This document shows, piece after piece, positions 63,967 to 64,000 of a DNA stretch of 64,000 bases. The stretch covers positions 124,001 through 188,000 of the forward strand of contig NZ_NISI01000002.1 in the NCBI RefSeq assembly GCF_002205845.1, given 5' to 3'. How positions within the stretch are numbered: the first letter of the stretch is position 1; each line of letters starts with the position of its first letter. The DNA comes from Roseateles puraquae. GTDB taxonomy: Bacteria; Pseudomonadota; Gammaproteobacteria; Burkholderiales; Burkholderiaceae_C. The position numbers and the translations under genes are program-made. The notes under the pieces were generated by a model, which was given only the letters and a program-made list of their open reading frames with translations, searched no databases and was not told the DNA's origin.

Positions 63967-64000
63967 ATGATTCCCCCGGCGCTGCCCCCCGATGAGGCTG
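63967..64000 (+). CDS. N-terminal fragment, possibly a GAF-domain sensor protein
   Basis: Only the first 11 codons are in the window (MIPPALPPDEA). AGGAGA lies 11 nt upstream of the ATG, which supports a true start. Many GAF-domain sensor kinases and diguanylate cyclases begin with a PxDEAxRLxAL segment, so this is a plausible guess, but too little is visible to confirm it. Confidence 0.4.
   Translation, partial: MIPPALPPDEA

Overview
The window is a GC-rich (roughly two-thirds G+C) chromosomal segment. It most resembles a betaproteobacterium of the order Burkholderiales, in the Rubrivivax/Leptothrix/Roseateles neighbourhood. The placement is inferred from gene content and order: nudJ next to mnmA, split transhydrogenase genes pntAA-pntAB-pntB, lptA-lptB-rpoN, argS-SPOR-dsbA, a DUF3348-DUF802-OmpA-DUF2894 block, and a PL3 pectate lyase. 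I see no rRNA, tRNA, CRISPR array, prophage or intact insertion sequence.

Layout. 1-1444: tRNA thiolation (mnmA, cut by the window edge), a 2OG-Fe(II) oxygenase and nudJ, all on the minus strand. 1527-4440: the proton-translocating transhydrogenase operon. 4437-12927: a plus-strand series of polytopic GT-C-type glycosyltransferases with one GT2 polyprenyl-phosphate glycosyltransferase and a GtrA flippase. 12930-20033: a convergent minus-strand operon with clear homologues of the mycobacterial decaprenyl-phospho-arabinose pathway (DprE1, DprE2, and a UbiA transferase fused to a HAD phosphatase), plus an epimerase, a flavin oxidoreductase, a second GtrA and an AglD/LPG-synthase-like membrane protein. 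Together these two blocks look like a lipid-linked sugar system that makes, flips and transfers sugars, possibly a furanosyl pentose, onto a surface glycan or protein.

20188-31033: mostly housekeeping and metabolism: fadD, rsmE, an MFS transporter, rlmL, two hydrolases, an AraC regulator and rpoN. 31200-36852: lptB, lptA, two tandem dsbA genes, a SPOR protein, argS and a glyoxalase-fold protein. 36862-42598: a Ser/Thr kinase fused to a cyclic-nucleotide-binding domain, PsiF, a glycine-zipper lipoprotein and a large TonB-dependent receptor. 42785-50995: a dipeptide permease locus (dppF, dppD, dppC, dppB and amiD on minus; a GNAT protein, dppA and a creatininase-like protein on plus). A MITE-like inverted-repeat element of about 570 bp is inserted between dppC and dppD. 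51006-55096: a secreted helical protein, a pectate lyase and an M61 peptidase.

55083-59548 holds what I consider the most interesting unit: four overlapping minus-strand genes, DUF3348, DUF802, an OmpA/MotB-domain protein and DUF2894. The DUF802 protein has a MotA/ExbB-like four-helix membrane part and a very long coiled-coil tail. Its partner has a MotB-like transmembrane Asp and an OmpA peptidoglycan-binding domain. This is the architecture of the ZorA-ZorB motor of Zorya anti-phage systems, but without recognisable Zorya effectors. 59664-64000: dmeF, a threonine-aldolase-like gene, a lipoprotein esterase, infA, a small conserved protein, a cold-shock gene and the first codons of what may be a GAF sensor protein.
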